DNA of 64,000 bases from Saprospiraceae bacterium. Its GTDB lineage: Bacteria; Bacteroidota; Bacteroidia; Chitinophagales; Saprospiraceae. A model generated the notes under the pieces. That model saw only the letters and a list, made by a program, of their open reading frames with translations, was not told the origin of the DNA and did no database searches. The stretch covers positions 1 through 64,000 of the forward strand of contig BQJU01000007.1 of assembly GCA_021604865.1 (NCBI GenBank). The letters are read 5' to 3'. Made by a program: the position numbers and the translations under genes. This document shows positions 28,840 to 36,528 of the stretch, one piece after another; position 1 is the first letter of the stretch, and every line of letters begins with the position of its first letter.

Positions 28840-29751
28840 GTGAAAAAACTGGCAATCAATCTAAGTATTTTACTGGTGATCCTGGCAGTAACAGACCGGG
28901 CATTGGGGGGAATATTAGACATCATTCGAGACAATGCACCTGATGGCAGATACTTCAAAGCCAGGTACTCTCTGAATGAATGTGACGAAGACATTATTAT
29001 CTTGGGAAGTTCTCGGGGTGAAAGTAATTATGCACCCTATCTCATTGAGGATTCTTTAGGCATGACTTGTTGGAATGCCAGTCGGGGTGGGCAGGGACTC
29101 TCCTATTTTCGTTGTATGGAGGAAGGTATTCTAAATCGCTATACGCCAAAATGGCTCATTCTAAACATTGAAGCGGATATTCTTGACTATGCTCCACTTA
29201 ATGAACATGCCGGATTTCTGCGTCCCTTCTACAACAAACATCCCGAAATCCGCCCTATTCTCAATGAAATCTCCTGGTCGGAACCATTGCTCATGAACTC
29301 CAGGCTATATGCCTACAATTCCAGCTTTTATTATTTAATGCGTCCTTATCTTATCGAAGGGCTCGATGGAAAATCCATTGACAAAGGATGGAAACCGCTA
29401 CTTGGCAAGCTTAATGAAGCGACCGTTGCCCCATTTAGCATCATCAATACTCAATTGCCATTAAATGAGGCAGCAGTCCGTTCCTTCGAAACCTTTATTA
29501 AAAGGATAGAACAAACAGATTGTCAGTTGTTTATGGTGGTTTCTCCAAACTATGGCGAGCAAGTAAAGACCACTTCCACCATGCAATACTTGAAGGCATT
29601 CTCCGAAAAACACAACATTCCTATGTTTGATTATTCTGCGGACAATTTCCTAACCAGACATCCGGAATATTTCAATGATGTACAACACCTCAATAAAGAG
29701 GGAGCCATTTATTTTACCAGGCAACTTATCAGCAAATTGAAACAAGAGTGA
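28840..29751 (+). CDS. SGNH-hydrolase-like partner of the MBOAT protein
   Basis: 303 aa, GTG start 3 bp after the MBOAT stop. A short N-terminal hydrophobic segment (LAINLSILLVILAVTD) suggests a membrane anchor or signal peptide. The SGNH serine lies in IIILGSSRGES (Ser57/58). The C-terminal Asp-x2-His is in FNDVQHLNKEG. This layout is that of AlgJ/AlgX/DltD-type proteins that complete O-acetyl transfer in the periplasm. Direct partnership is inferred from adjacency. Confidence 0.78.
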   Translation: MKKLAINLSILLVILAVTDRALGGILDIIRDNAPDGRYFKARYSLNECDEDIIILGSSRGESNYAPYLIEDSLGMTCWNASRGGQGLSYFRCMEEGILNRYTPKWLILNIEADILDYAPLNEHAGFLRPFYNKHPEIRPILNEISWSEPLLMNSRLYAYNSSFYYLMRPYLIEGLDGKSIDKGWKPLLGKLNEATVAPFSIINTQLPLNEAAVRSFETFIKRIEQTDCQLFMVVSPNYGEQVKTTSTMQYLKAFSEKHNIPMFDYSADNFLTRHPEYFNDVQHLNKEGAIYFTRQLISKLKQE

Positions 29752-30515
29752 TGAAAAGATATTTAAAATACGTAAAAAGAAAATATGCAAACCTGAGTTT
29801 TTCCAAAGAACTGAATATTCAACTCAATGAACCGATCGTCTCATTTACTTTCGATGATGTACCCGGTTGTGCATTCACCAATGGAGGAAATATTCTAGCC
29901 AAATCAGGCTATGCAGGAACTTTCTATATCGCCCTCTCTTTTCTAGATTCGAATGATCAGGCTTTTCGATTTTCTACTTCTCAACTACAACAAGCCATTC
30001 AGGAAAAACACGAATTAGGAGGCCATACACATAGCCACATTGATTTGAGTCAAACTAGTTTTAGCAAGAGCGTTCAGGATATAAAAGAAAACCAGCGCAA
30101 ATTAAATAACCTTTTTCCGGAATTACGTCTTGAAAATTTCTCCTATCCCTTTGGCTCACAAACCAAGGCAATTAAACAATTTGCCGGGCAATACTTTAAG
30201 AGTGCCCGGGGGATTGAACCAGGTTTAAATATAGGTAAAACCGATTTGCTAAACCTGAAGGCGAATAGACTCTACGAAAAAAGTGTTCCGTTAACCGAAG
30301 TTTATCGTCAGATTGAAGAAGCCATTCAACGAAAGGCCTGGCTCATCTTTTACACCCATGATGTCAAAGAGAATCCTTCAAAATACGGCTGTTCACCTCT
30401 GTATTTCAAATCAATAGTCGAGGTTTGTAATGACCTGGGATTAAAGGTTTTACCTGTCAGAGAGGTTTTAACATTGATTGAAAAAGAAAACAATTTAGCA
30501 TTCAACCATGCGTGA
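29751..30515 (+). CDS. Polysaccharide deacetylase, NodB type (3 of 5)
   Basis: 254 aa from ATG 29751, overlapping the previous stop by one base; a GTG one codon earlier is possible. Motif 1 VSFTFDDVPGCA and motif 2 GGHTHSHIDLS are clear. NFSYPFGSQTKAI is motif 3. It ends with the usual NodB strand (WLIFYTHDVKENPSKYG). No signal peptide. The 3' end overlaps the next deacetylase gene by 8 bp, so the two are co-translated. Confidence 0.86.
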   Translation: MKRYLKYVKRKYANLSFSKELNIQLNEPIVSFTFDDVPGCAFTNGGNILAKSGYAGTFYIALSFLDSNDQAFRFSTSQLQQAIQEKHELGGHTHSHIDLSQTSFSKSVQDIKENQRKLNNLFPELRLENFSYPFGSQTKAIKQFAGQYFKSARGIEPGLNIGKTDLLNLKANRLYEKSVPLTEVYRQIEEAIQRKAWLIFYTHDVKENPSKYGCSPLYFKSIVEVCNDLGLKVLPVREVLTLIEKENNLAFNHA

Positions 30516-31266
30516 TTTTACGTTGAGGATATATCGGGAGTTATTAGAAAGTCTCCAATCAGCCGGATTTCAATTTCAGACTTTTGAAGCGTTTATTAAA
30601 TCCCCGGCTACCCGAGCCATCTTGTTGCGTCATGATGTAGATGATAGAAAATTACATTCCCTCGAATTTGCCAGAATCCAACATAACATGGGCATCAAGG
30701 GAACTTTCTATTTTCGGATGGTGCCACAAAGTTTTGATGAAGGAGTCATCAAAGAGATTTACGATCTGGGCCACGAGGTAGGTTATCATTATGAAGATAT
30801 GGATTTTGCCAATGGGGACCCGGATCAAGCCATTCAGTTTTTTGAAAAACACCTCAAAAAATTAAGAACAATTGTACCTGTTGAAACAATCTGCATGCAC
30901 GGCAGTCCACGGTCAAAATACGACAATAAAGATGTCTGGAAAAAATACAATTATCAGGATTATGATATCATTGGTGAGCCATATTTTGATCTGGATTTTA
31001 ATACTGTTTACTACCTCACTGATACCGGACGAAGATGGGACGGTTACAAGGTAAGTGTTCGGGACAAAGTACAATCCAGCTTTGAGTTATCCTTCCATAG
31101 TACTGCAGAAATCATTACAGCTATACGGGAAAATAAACTTCCCGAAAGGACAATGATCAACTTCCATCCACAAAGATGGACCGATGAGTACCCCCTTTGG
31201 GTCAAAGAAAAATACATACAACAGATCAAAAATATAATAAAGTACTATCTGATTAAATTTCGTTAA
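30508..31266 (+). CDS. NodB-fold deacetylase-like protein, RHDVDD type (4 of 5)
   Basis: 252 aa. Instead of the canonical TFDDG and HxxxH it has AILLRHDVDDRKLHSLEFA and LGHEVGYHYEDM, the pattern of a divergent branch of the deacetylase superfamily (also seen at 33100). TICMHGSPRSKYDN gives a further likely metal or substrate His. Function is inferred as deacetylase-like; a different hydrolase or epimerase activity on the NodB fold cannot be excluded. It is the last gene of the first long run of + genes. Confidence 0.72.
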   Translation: MRDFTLRIYRELLESLQSAGFQFQTFEAFIKSPATRAILLRHDVDDRKLHSLEFARIQHNMGIKGTFYFRMVPQSFDEGVIKEIYDLGHEVGYHYEDMDFANGDPDQAIQFFEKHLKKLRTIVPVETICMHGSPRSKYDNKDVWKKYNYQDYDIIGEPYFDLDFNTVYYLTDTGRRWDGYKVSVRDKVQSSFELSFHSTAEIITAIRENKLPERTMINFHPQRWTDEYPLWVKEKYIQQIKNIIKYYLIKFR

Positions 31267-31958
31267 AAACCCTTCGCCAACTACCCCTTTTCAACATTTC
31301 TTCAACGGATAAAATTCTTTCCTATTTTTAGGACTGAAGTATCCGTAGCTATCCATTTTTTAAAAACCCTTCCTTATTTATTGTTTCATTTGATCAACCC
31401 AATTAGATGATTTTCATCTATATTAAAAATTTAGCTTTAATTAACCGTTTTTTAGCTGCATAGTTCGGTCACATATATGACTTTGGCAGGATTGTGAAGG
31501 ATATAAGCTTTAACTTTGTCATGAATCTTTTAGGTTAGTAATCTCCCAGACAAATTTCACATGGAACTTCACCAATAAAGGGAGGCGAAATTAAGTAGCA
31601 CATGTTGCTTGCTAACCATTAATTTTAATCAAGTGTCGATATAAGTCTGTTTATGGCATCTAAAGGTCTATTTTATAATATGCTTTTAGAGATCACCATA
31701 ACAGGACTCAATGACTAAGCTAAAAACTTCGGTATTCCATACTGAGAATTGATAGAATTATACCCCAATTTTATCAACCCCTTCGTATTAGCTTAGATTA
31801 AAATCCCCCTTTAAAAAAACTTTTTGTGTGTTATTGGTCCTTGCCAATATCCAATCAGACGAATTATTTCTCAAGGAATAATTTACAAAACCGGATAAGT
31901 TATCAGGACTTTACCTGAAGGGATTTTTATTAAAAACCATGAAAAACTCGAAACCCCT
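31267..31958. other. 692-bp non-coding gap inside the EPS locus
   Basis: No reading frame with protein-like content. An exact -7-like octamer TAACTTTG sits at 31511-31518, with a TTTG 25 bp upstream, which is too far for a good -33 box. A CCCCC tract followed by A7 lies near 31805-31820. The gap probably carries the promoter for the sugar transferase, deacetylase and formyltransferase genes, which would make that group a separate transcript. Confidence 0.4.
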
Positions 31959-33047
31959 ATGATTGTTTTACAAACACTCTCTGTCAGTTACCCATCCCCC
32001 CCGGTAGCAGCTGAAAACATTCCGCTCAATGTCTCAACCTTTGTTGAACATTGGACCAGATTTGATGAATATGACAAATACTCATCCAAAAGTAATTATA
32101 CTTTAATCGAAACCGGTTCAAAGTATGAAATTGAATCTTTGGATATGGAAGAGGAATGCATTGTATTCCCCAGTCGATTGAATGATATTCGTTACATCAA
32201 CAAATTTCTGGAAACAATAAATCAAAAACTTCAATTGGGTGGACGATTTATTGGATGTGTTGAGACTTCCAAGCAAAGACAAAGAAGACTTGAAGAAAAG
32301 TGGCCTTATCGAGCTAATAAATTCTTATTCAATTTTGATTATCTCATCCATCGGGTAGTGCCCAAGTTGCCAGTTTCCAAGAGTGTTTATTTTGGATTGA
32401 CCAAAGGTAAGAATAGAGCTATCTCAAAAATGGAAACCTTTGGCCGATTGTATTCCTGTGGCTTTAAAGTCCTGGAATCCAAAGCTATTGACGGCAAGCT
32501 GTATTTCGCAGCAGAGAAAACAGGCGAACCCAAATTTGATCCGAATCCTACTTATGGACCATTTATTACGCTAAATAGAATCGGTAAAGGCGATAAGATG
32601 ATGAAAGTCTACAAAATTCGTACGATGTACCCTTTTTCAGAGTATGTGCAGCAGTATATTTACGAGCAAAACGGTTTGGGTGATGGTGCAAAATTTAAAG
32701 ACGACCCACGAATTAACCGTGTCGGAAAATTTATGCGGGGATGCTGGGCGGATGAACTTCCTATGTTGTTCCATTTAATCAAAGGCGAGGTGAAATTTTT
32801 TGGAGTCCGCCCAATTAGCGAGCACTATTTCAGCCTTTTCCCAGAAGATTTTCAGGAATATCGTAGAAAATTCAAACCAGGTTTGATCCCTCCTGTATAT
32901 GTGGAGATTCCCAAATGTATCGATGATACAGTCGATATTGAAAGACGCTATTTAGAAGCATATGAAAAACAGCCCTGGTTGACAGACCTTAGATATATGG
33001 GCAAATTTATATATAACATTGTTTTCCGGTCGGTCAGAAGCAAATAA
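31959..33047 (+). CDS. Sugar-1-phosphate (polyprenyl-phosphate) transferase without the usual membrane segment
   Basis: 362 aa. The C-terminal 170 residues match the bacterial sugar transferase domain: MKVYKIRTMYPFSEY, DDPRINRVGKFMRG, WADELPMLFHLIKGEVKFFG and VRPIS. The Asp-Glu dyad of ADEL is kept. Such enzymes move sugar-1-phosphate to undecaprenyl phosphate to start a repeat unit. The hydrophobic re-entrant helix that normally precedes this domain is absent. In its place are about 190 soluble-looking residues with a methyltransferase-like feel (QLGGRFIGCVETSKQRQRR and later FGRLYSCGFKVLES). It probably belongs to a divergent subfamily, and its membrane attachment is unclear. Confidence 0.75.
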   Translation: MIVLQTLSVSYPSPPVAAENIPLNVSTFVEHWTRFDEYDKYSSKSNYTLIETGSKYEIESLDMEEECIVFPSRLNDIRYINKFLETINQKLQLGGRFIGCVETSKQRQRRLEEKWPYRANKFLFNFDYLIHRVVPKLPVSKSVYFGLTKGKNRAISKMETFGRLYSCGFKVLESKAIDGKLYFAAEKTGEPKFDPNPTYGPFITLNRIGKGDKMMKVYKIRTMYPFSEYVQQYIYEQNGLGDGAKFKDDPRINRVGKFMRGCWADELPMLFHLIKGEVKFFGVRPISEHYFSLFPEDFQEYRRKFKPGLIPPVYVEIPKCIDDTVDIERRYLEAYEKQPWLTDLRYMGKFIYNIVFRSVRSK

Positions 33048-33099
33048 AAAGGCTTCTGACTTTACCCCCCATATAAATAAATGGACAAACCCTCAAAAA

Positions 33100-33882
33100 A
33101 TGGTTGAACAACAAGGACATCCTCAGTATTCAAGGCCCCCCTCGGATCACGATAGAAAATGTCCTAATGGTCAGGAAAACGACTTTGGATCCTACCGTGA
33201 CTTCTTACTTTCCTTTGTTAATCAAGACTATAAATTTATTCCCTTCTCAAAATTATCCAAACCCAAGGGACAACTTGTTTTGCGTCATGATATTGATTTT
33301 GATACCCATTACGCGTTAGATATCGCTAAGGTCGAATCTGACCTTGGAATCAAGGCAACTTACTTCTTTTTGTTGAGTTCGAATTTTTACAATGTGCTAT
33401 CTCAGGAAGACTCTGAAAACATTTTAAAAATCAAAGCCTTAGGGCATACCATTAGCCTCCATTTTGATTCTACTGTATATAAGGATTACAAATATGGGCT
33501 AATGTATGAGGTGGATCTTTTTGAGCAAATTTTTGATGTGAAGGTTAAAATAATTAGCTTTCACAGACCCAATGAATACTTTAGAAAACTGAACAAACCG
33601 ATAAAAAAAATAGAGCATACCTACCAATCTAAGTTTTCTGGCGATATTAAATATTTTTCAGACTCGACCGGTGTATGGCGTTTTGGACATCCTCTGGAAT
33701 CAACCGAGTTTAAAGAAAAAATCTCTATCCAATTATTGACTCATCCGATTTGGTGGATGGTGAACGGAGCCTCCAATCTTGAAAAGCTTAAAACCTACTA
33801 CTTGAAAAGAACAGAGTCTTTAAAAGACGATTTTGCGAAAAACTGTATACCTTTCGAGAAAATCTGTGAAAACCTTGGATAA
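33100..33882 (+). CDS. NodB-fold deacetylase-like protein, RHDID type (5 of 5)
   Basis: 260 aa from ATG 33100; a TTG at 33019 would run into the preceding gene. It has QLVLRHDIDFDTHYALDIAKVE and LGHTISLHFDST, the same divergent motif pair as the gene at 30508, and IISFHRPNEYF as the third His motif. First 30 residues are low in similarity to relatives and the true start could be a little later. Lies 52 bp after the sugar transferase and overlaps the formyltransferase start. Confidence 0.68.
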   Translation: MVEQQGHPQYSRPPSDHDRKCPNGQENDFGSYRDFLLSFVNQDYKFIPFSKLSKPKGQLVLRHDIDFDTHYALDIAKVESDLGIKATYFFLLSSNFYNVLSQEDSENILKIKALGHTISLHFDSTVYKDYKYGLMYEVDLFEQIFDVKVKIISFHRPNEYFRKLNKPIKKIEHTYQSKFSGDIKYFSDSTGVWRFGHPLESTEFKEKISIQLLTHPIWWMVNGASNLEKLKTYYLKRTESLKDDFAKNCIPFEKICENLG

Positions 33883-34861
33883 TATTGCTGTTTTTGGTTG
33901 CAAGGCCACGACCTATTTTCTGCTTGAAAATCTTGGAATCCCCTACCCCATCCGCCACATCATCACTATTAGTCCGGAAGCTGGGGCGAAACACGCTGTT
34001 GCAGATTATTATGATTTGAAGGCGTATGGAGCTGCCAGGGGTATTGAAGTTTACACTGCTAAATACTATTCCTTAAAAAGTAAAACGGACCAGGATCATA
34101 TCAACTCCCTGAATATAGACCTGGCCTTTGTCATCGGCTGGCAACGACTCATTCCGGCAGAAATCCTTTCTGGTTTAAATATTGGTGCGTTCGGTATGCA
34201 TGGAAGCTCGATGAATTTACCATTGGGGAGAGGCCGGTCACCGATGAATTGGTCAATTATCGAAAATCGCAATGCTTTTTACACCAATCTCTTTCGTTAT
34301 GACCCTGGTGTAGATTCAGGAGATGTGGTTGATACTTTTAAATTTCAAATCACACCTACAGATACAGCGGAAACCATGCATTTTAAAAATACGCTGGCCA
34401 TGAAGTTCCTGATAGAACAGAATGTTGAAAAGTTGGTGCAAAATAGTTTCCGTGTTTTTCCTCAGAATGATCAAATTACACCTACCTATTATCCCAAACG
34501 TACGCCTAATGACAGCCTCATTGACTGGTCAATGGATGTTTACAGCCTGGAACGTTTCATCCGGGCAGTTACCCGTCCATTTAATGGTGCGTTTACTTTC
34601 GTCAACGATCAAAAAATCACCTTTCTAAATGCTCAGGTCTTCGACCTGAATGATTTTGGTTATGATCAATTGCCCGTAGGTACGATTGCTGCAGTATTCG
34701 AAAGCGGGAAATTCCTGGTGAAATGTTATGGCGGTTTATTGCTGGTCAATGATTATGAAGCCGACTTTGTCTTGAAAAGAGGCATGTTATTTCATACAAA
34801 TGGACTTACCTCAAATGCATTCTCCCGAAATGATCAGGGTTATTTTGATCTTCCCGAATAA
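33866..34861 (+). CDS. Formyltransferase-family protein (probable sugar N-formyltransferase)
   Basis: 331 aa from GTG 33866 (TTG 33875 also possible), overlapping the deacetylase gene by 17 bp. Formyltransferase core: FGMHGSSMNLPLGRGRSPMNW with His112, then RYDPGVDSGDVVDT with Asp150. The Asn of the usual NxH triad position is Gly here. A C-terminal OB-like region of about 100 residues follows, as in Fmt and ArnA-type enzymes. Being in an EPS locus with a Gmd and an amino-sugar aminotransferase, it probably N-formylates a 4-amino-4,6-dideoxy sugar using N10-formyltetrahydrofolate. Methionyl-tRNA formylation is less likely. Confidence 0.75.
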   Translation: MKTLDNIAVFGCKATTYFLLENLGIPYPIRHIITISPEAGAKHAVADYYDLKAYGAARGIEVYTAKYYSLKSKTDQDHINSLNIDLAFVIGWQRLIPAEILSGLNIGAFGMHGSSMNLPLGRGRSPMNWSIIENRNAFYTNLFRYDPGVDSGDVVDTFKFQITPTDTAETMHFKNTLAMKFLIEQNVEKLVQNSFRVFPQNDQITPTYYPKRTPNDSLIDWSMDVYSLERFIRAVTRPFNGAFTFVNDQKITFLNAQVFDLNDFGYDQLPVGTIAAVFESGKFLVKCYGGLLLVNDYEADFVLKRGMLFHTNGLTSNAFSRNDQGYFDLPE

Positions 34862-34884
34862 CAAAACCACGCTCTCCTCCAATT

Positions 34885-36327
34885 TTATTCCAGATTAAAA
34901 ACGGTCATGTGTTCGCCCTTGATTTCCCGGTTGTCAAAAGCGGTAACAACTAACTCCTGGTAGGGTAATTCAGGGTTAACCATAGATTGATCAATGATTA
35001 AATCACTAGGATCGGGCACTTCTGTACCTTCGTAGATAATCTCCCCATTTAGTTTGATAATCAACCGCGAGATAAATAAACCGGCTGGATTATTGAGGTT
35101 AACTTCAATATCGACGGGTATCGATCCGCCAGTGAGTGTTGGAATTTCAATATCTGGTGGAGGTGGATTGTTAAATAGAATTTGGGGTGTGGACTGGTCT
35201 GAAACATGGATCAGGTTTTCCTCCGGGCCATAGAGATTGTTATAAACCCACACATTGCCTCCGACATGGACAACTGCCTGTGCCGGATCACTATTCAAAA
35301 ATTTATTGTTGAAAAATTGAGCCAATATTCTGGGTACCCCTCTCACAAAAGCATCATTGGATAAAAATACGGAAGCATCACTTCCGGCGTCATTAATAAA
35401 GGTATTGTGGTGCACATTCATCCAGTCGCCGCCTATCCGTTGGAATCGGGCTTCGTAAACTTCCAGATAAGAATGCATATCAGCAGCATGTTGACCATCA
35501 TAAGGTTGCCACGAATCTGGTGCTGGTTTACGAATGACAATATTGTAACGAGCCTCATAGCCACTTCCAGGATAGCCGCTTCCAGCCATTGCCGACCAAA
35601 CCCAGTGGATCAGATTGGCTTCTATCAATACCGGCAATGCCGACCGATTGAGCACAATGACCCCATAGGCATGGTTATCGTGAATAAAGTTGTGGTGAAT
35701 ATGAACATCCTTACCATTGGGATAAACTTCAACTGCACCACGTTCAAAATTTGAGATTTCACAATTATCAACTTCTATGCCAGTGCCTTCCAATGCCAGA
35801 CAGGTTGCATCAGACCGGGCAAGGATATCATAATCAATATCCGGAAAGTCCGCATCAGGCCCTTTGAACCTCAACCCCGTTACTCTGGCACCACTTTGAA
35901 CCCAAAACAGTACGGGTTCTTCCAGACTGATCGAGCTCATATAAATGAGTGGCCCTTCTGATTCTCCGGCTCCTCTATTGCCCGCAAGGGTAACGCCTTC
36001 ATTAATGTAGATATAAGAATGGCCCGTTAAATCAATGCTTGCTCCATTTGCAACCATTACGACTTCTCCTGGCTGGGCCTGTTGCAAAGCACTCACCAGT
36101 TCATCTGCATTTTGTACCAGGTAATCTCCTTGTTTTAAGATATGTGTATAGCCTGCACCACCACCAATGGGGTTTCCGGTAGTATTGGCTTCAGCCCCAT
36201 AGACAAAAACATTGGGGCCGCCGCCTTCGTTGATATCGTCACTGTAAATCTCACAACCGAAGGCCAAATAAATAAATAATGAAAGGATTAGGGTTAAGCG
36301 TGTCATGTGTTTGTTCTTATTAAGCAT
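34885..36327 (-). CDS. Right-handed beta-helix lipoprotein (pectate-lyase-like fold)
   Basis: 480 aa, convergent with the EPS locus. Signal with lipobox-like LAFGC (Cys25); ATG at 36306 would also give a signal peptide. Residues about 80-390 show the repeating short strands of a parallel beta-helix (GVTLAGNRGAG, CEISNFERGAVEVYP, VHIHHNFIHDNHAYGVIV, NVHHNTFINDAGSD). A C-terminal beta-sandwich-like domain follows (ISRLIIKLNGEIIYEG). Such surface proteins often bind or cleave acidic polysaccharides, so it could trim the EPS made next door. No catalytic residues can be assigned by eye. Confidence 0.72.
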   Translation of the reverse strand: MLNKNKHMTRLTLILSLFIYLAFGCEIYSDDINEGGGPNVFVYGAEANTTGNPIGGGAGYTHILKQGDYLVQNADELVSALQQAQPGEVVMVANGASIDLTGHSYIYINEGVTLAGNRGAGESEGPLIYMSSISLEEPVLFWVQSGARVTGLRFKGPDADFPDIDYDILARSDATCLALEGTGIEVDNCEISNFERGAVEVYPNGKDVHIHHNFIHDNHAYGVIVLNRSALPVLIEANLIHWVWSAMAGSGYPGSGYEARYNIVIRKPAPDSWQPYDGQHAADMHSYLEVYEARFQRIGGDWMNVHHNTFINDAGSDASVFLSNDAFVRGVPRILAQFFNNKFLNSDPAQAVVHVGGNVWVYNNLYGPEENLIHVSDQSTPQILFNNPPPPDIEIPTLTGGSIPVDIEVNLNNPAGLFISRLIIKLNGEIIYEGTEVPDPSDLIIDQSMVNPELPYQELVVTAFDNREIKGEHMTVFNLE

Positions 36328-36411
36328 TACGAAAGCAAAGTTCGTTCATTAACTCAAATAAAACAACATTTATTTACTTCATGAAGGTCGGCCTACGACC
36401 ATTTCTACATT

Positions 36412-36452
36412 AGAATTGTTTCGCAGGGATAGAGCGGTGAGAAACAATTCTA
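36412..36452. repeat. Inverted repeat, 11-bp arms, related to the element at 44.4 kb
   Basis: TAGAATTGTTT (36411-36421) pairs with AAACAATTCTA (36442-36452) around 20 nt. The left arm continues as CGCAGG. The same ATTGTTTCGCAGG-type sequence, with one base changed, occurs at 44407. It lies between two divergent lipoprotein genes. It may be a short interspersed repeat or a protein-binding site; it lacks the GC-rich stem and T run of a terminator. Confidence 0.5.
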
Positions 36453-36528
36453 TTATTCTCCTAGCTATTCCTTACCATTTTTTCAATCCATGCAAAAATA
36501 GTTAACTTGCCGTTTGAAATTTTATAAA

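Noticed and set aside
33104-33319. Alternative-frame start (MNNKDILSIQGPP) at the beginning of the fifth deacetylase
   Set aside because: It first looked like a frameshifted N-terminus, but the frame stops without reaching a domain, and the main frame carries all deacetylase motifs.
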